Below, one piece after another: positions 20,995 through 21,110 of a DNA stretch of 21,110 nt. The stretch is from JBBSMX01 sp038232935 (lineage in GTDB: Bacteria; Bacteroidota; Rhodothermia; Rhodothermales; JANQRZ01): positions 1-21,110 of the forward strand of contig JBBSMX010000074.1 of NCBI GenBank assembly GCA_038232935.1. Direction: 5' to 3'. The stretch's first letter is position 1. Each line of letters starts with the position of its first letter. The notes beneath the pieces were generated by a model. That model was not told the DNA's origin. It was given only the letters and a program-made list of their open reading frames with translations, and did no database searches. The position numbers were made by a program, and so were the translations under genes.

Positions 20995-21109
20995 AGATCG
21001 AGGCAATTCCTGCGTAGCAGAGGTTCAGATGCACCAGCTTCAGCAACGACACGCTCCAGAGACCTTGCCACGAACGGGCGTAGACCCGGTCGCAGAACCG
21101 ATCCCACAA
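20993..21109 (-). CDS. C-terminal fragment of a minus-strand reading frame, possibly an IS982-like transposase
   Basis: The frame is open from the right edge to TGA (20993-20995 read on the minus strand) and gives 38 residues: LWDRFCDRVYARSWQGLW, then SVSLLKLVHLNLCYAGIASI. Its third codon position is strongly GC-rich, which supports real coding. The R-S-x-x-GLW-x-x-x-x-x-K-x-x-x-x-N-L-C spacing vaguely recalls the C-terminus of IS982-type transposases, but the match is weak. It could equally be an unrelated protein. Confidence 0.3.
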   Translation of the reverse strand: MWDRFCDRVYARSWQGLWSVSLLKLVHLNLCYAGIASI

Positions 21110-21110
21110 C

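Noticed and set aside
1..21110. Search by eye for tRNA, rRNA, CRISPR, toxin-antitoxin, restriction-modification or phage genes
   Set aside because: No sequence with the needed motifs was seen. Small structured RNAs cannot be excluded without a covariance-model search.

Overview
The window looks like a chromosomal piece of a high-GC member of the Bacteroidota, most probably of the Rhodothermia (Salinibacter/Rhodothermus/Rubrivirga-like). Two things point there: a very GC-rich third codon position throughout, and a giant exoprotein that ends in a Bacteroidota-type type IX secretion (T9SS type A) sorting domain. The assignment is an inference; there is no rRNA or other marker here.

Layout. (1) 1-290: tail of an IS5-type transposase, then a GC-rich hairpin behind the next gene. 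(2) 288-1937 (-): short-form alpha-glucan phosphorylase. (3) 1938-2641: a 704-bp divergent intergenic stretch with no convincing gene but with several palindromes and two interleaved inverted repeats. (4) 2642-10104 (+): a surface/secretion gene set, namely a lipoprotein with TPRs and a CsgG/FlgO-like domain, a 1642-residue T9SS cargo protein (seven-unit FG-GAP propeller, plant-type leucine-rich repeats, cadherin-like domain, split Ig-like domain, sorting domain), and an outer-membrane beta-barrel protein carrying an in-frame dispersed-repeat insertion. (5) 10105-10328: a fold-back, MITE-like inverted-repeat element. (6) 10329-11201 (-): NAD kinase. (7) 11361-14210 (+): an FAD/NAD(P)H oxidoreductase followed by a NapH-like membrane polyferredoxin, separated by a perfect 29-nt palindrome of a dispersed-repeat type. 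(8) 14284-16961 (+): two tiny membrane proteins, a DUF4864 protein and a YifB/ComM AAA+ ATPase. (9) 16976-20953 (-): SH3b protein, RND/MMPL exporter, YidD and MoaB, the last two overlapping by one base. (10) The right edge (20958-21110) carries the end of a minus-strand reading frame that may be a transposase, with an outer-membrane-protein-like C-terminal tail in another frame beside it.

Working together: the phosphorylase and NAD kinase are housekeeping genes. The FAD oxidoreductase and polyferredoxin make a plausible membrane electron-transfer module whose partners are not visible here. The lipoprotein, exoprotein and barrel genes are co-oriented and tightly spaced and probably form an envelope/adhesion unit. 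No tRNA, rRNA, CRISPR array, phage genes or recognised defence system was seen. The most unusual items are the architecture of the 1642-residue exoprotein, the redox gene pair, and four non-coding repeat structures.
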